Translations under genes and position numbers: made by a program
The notes under the pieces: generated by a model
Seen by the model: the letters and a program-made list of their open reading frames with translations, nothing else
What the model was told of the DNA's origin: nothing
Databases searched by the model: none
Shown: piece after piece, positions 63,829-64,000 of the stretch
Layout of the letters: each line of letters begins with the position of its first letter
Numbering within the stretch: position 1 is the stretch's first letter
Source: an uncultured Bacteroidales bacterium
Lineage (GTDB): Bacteria > Bacteroidota > Bacteroidia > Bacteroidales > Bacteroidaceae
DNA length: 64,000 nt
NCBI GenBank assembly: GCA_937898885.1
Contig: CALDKD010000036.1
Span: forward strand, 1-64,000
Direction: 5' to 3'

Positions 63829-64000
63829 CTCATTCTAAGGCAATTCCGGAGCAGGCAGAGACTGCTCTGGGGCGTCTCTCGGAGAAACCGTTAAGCGAGT
63901 AGGAACGAAATGCGTTAGGAAACGCGGTTGTTTGAGCGTCAGCGAGTTCCGCGTTTTAACATTTCGCTCCGTAGGGAGTAGGCTTCGTAGAGCCTAGCCC
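63829..64000. other. Unassigned window end with nested hairpins
   Basis: No gene is supported. AACGCGG (63921-63927) pairs with CCGCGTT (63949-63955). Outside it CGAAATG (63906-63912) pairs with CATTTCG (63960-63966), giving a long interrupted stem. TAGGCT...AGCCTA at the very end makes another hairpin. It may be the edge of an element that continues past the window. Confidence 0.4.

Overview
The window is a chromosomal segment of a Bacteroidales bacterium, probably a gut or rumen relative of Bacteroides, Prevotella or Muribaculaceae. The signs are TAnnTTTG-type -7 promoter boxes, A-rich leaders with few Shine-Dalgarno sites, a hybrid two-component system (HTCS), a BtuB/BtuG pair, Wzi and SLBB export proteins, and many Sec signals ending in AQ or SQ. 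Genus cannot be fixed from sequence reading alone.

Layout. 1-4755 is accessory DNA: the end of one DUF4143-type ATPase, an exported hypothetical, a sigma region-4 fragment, a second DUF4143 ATPase behind operator-like repeats, and an HD-domain protein. 4758-4927 is a small repeat with inverted ends (MITE-like); one of its ends recurs at 8717-8747. 4934-11436 holds MgtC, a fucose-isomerase-like enzyme, a CotH-like protein, a CE15 glucuronoyl esterase and an SGNH hydrolase. The HTCS sensor-regulator follows at 11651-15670, giving a small glycan-degradation cluster without SusC/SusD. 15667-19532 is mutS2-nfo-DUF1573 on the minus strand, followed by tRNA-Ser. 20183-25343 holds a YidE/AspT-type transporter, then a cobalamin riboswitch controlling btuB and btuG. 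Rubrerythrin follows.

26171-33367 is the most unusual part. Six co-directional genes each encode an exported protein: two paralogous transglutaminase-like proteins at the ends, an LPP20-like protein, a FlgT-N/DUF4384-like protein, a probable outer-membrane barrel, and a BspA-type leucine-rich-repeat protein fused to a caspase (C14) domain with an intact His-Cys pair. It looks like an envelope or extracellular protease system with two cysteine-triad partners. An IS66 TnpA fragment and a broken hipA, with its palindromic operators still present, lie directly downstream.

34593-43145 holds a GH3 glycosidase, an operon of purU, a NUC1-type nuclease, a small HD hydrolase and a porin-like protein, and a minus-strand fabD/alpha-amylase pair. 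43383-56172 is an exopolysaccharide or capsule locus: SLBB export protein, Wzz, polymerase, flippase, four transferase-type genes, and wecC/wecB for UDP-ManNAcA. Opposite to it lies wzi, a lipoprotein and a Kef-type antiporter, overlapping one another. 60569-62995 is a UvrD/PcrA helicase. The window ends in a tRNA array (Gly-Leu-Leu-Gly) with duplicated segments, duplicated terminators and a truncated tRNA-Gly end.
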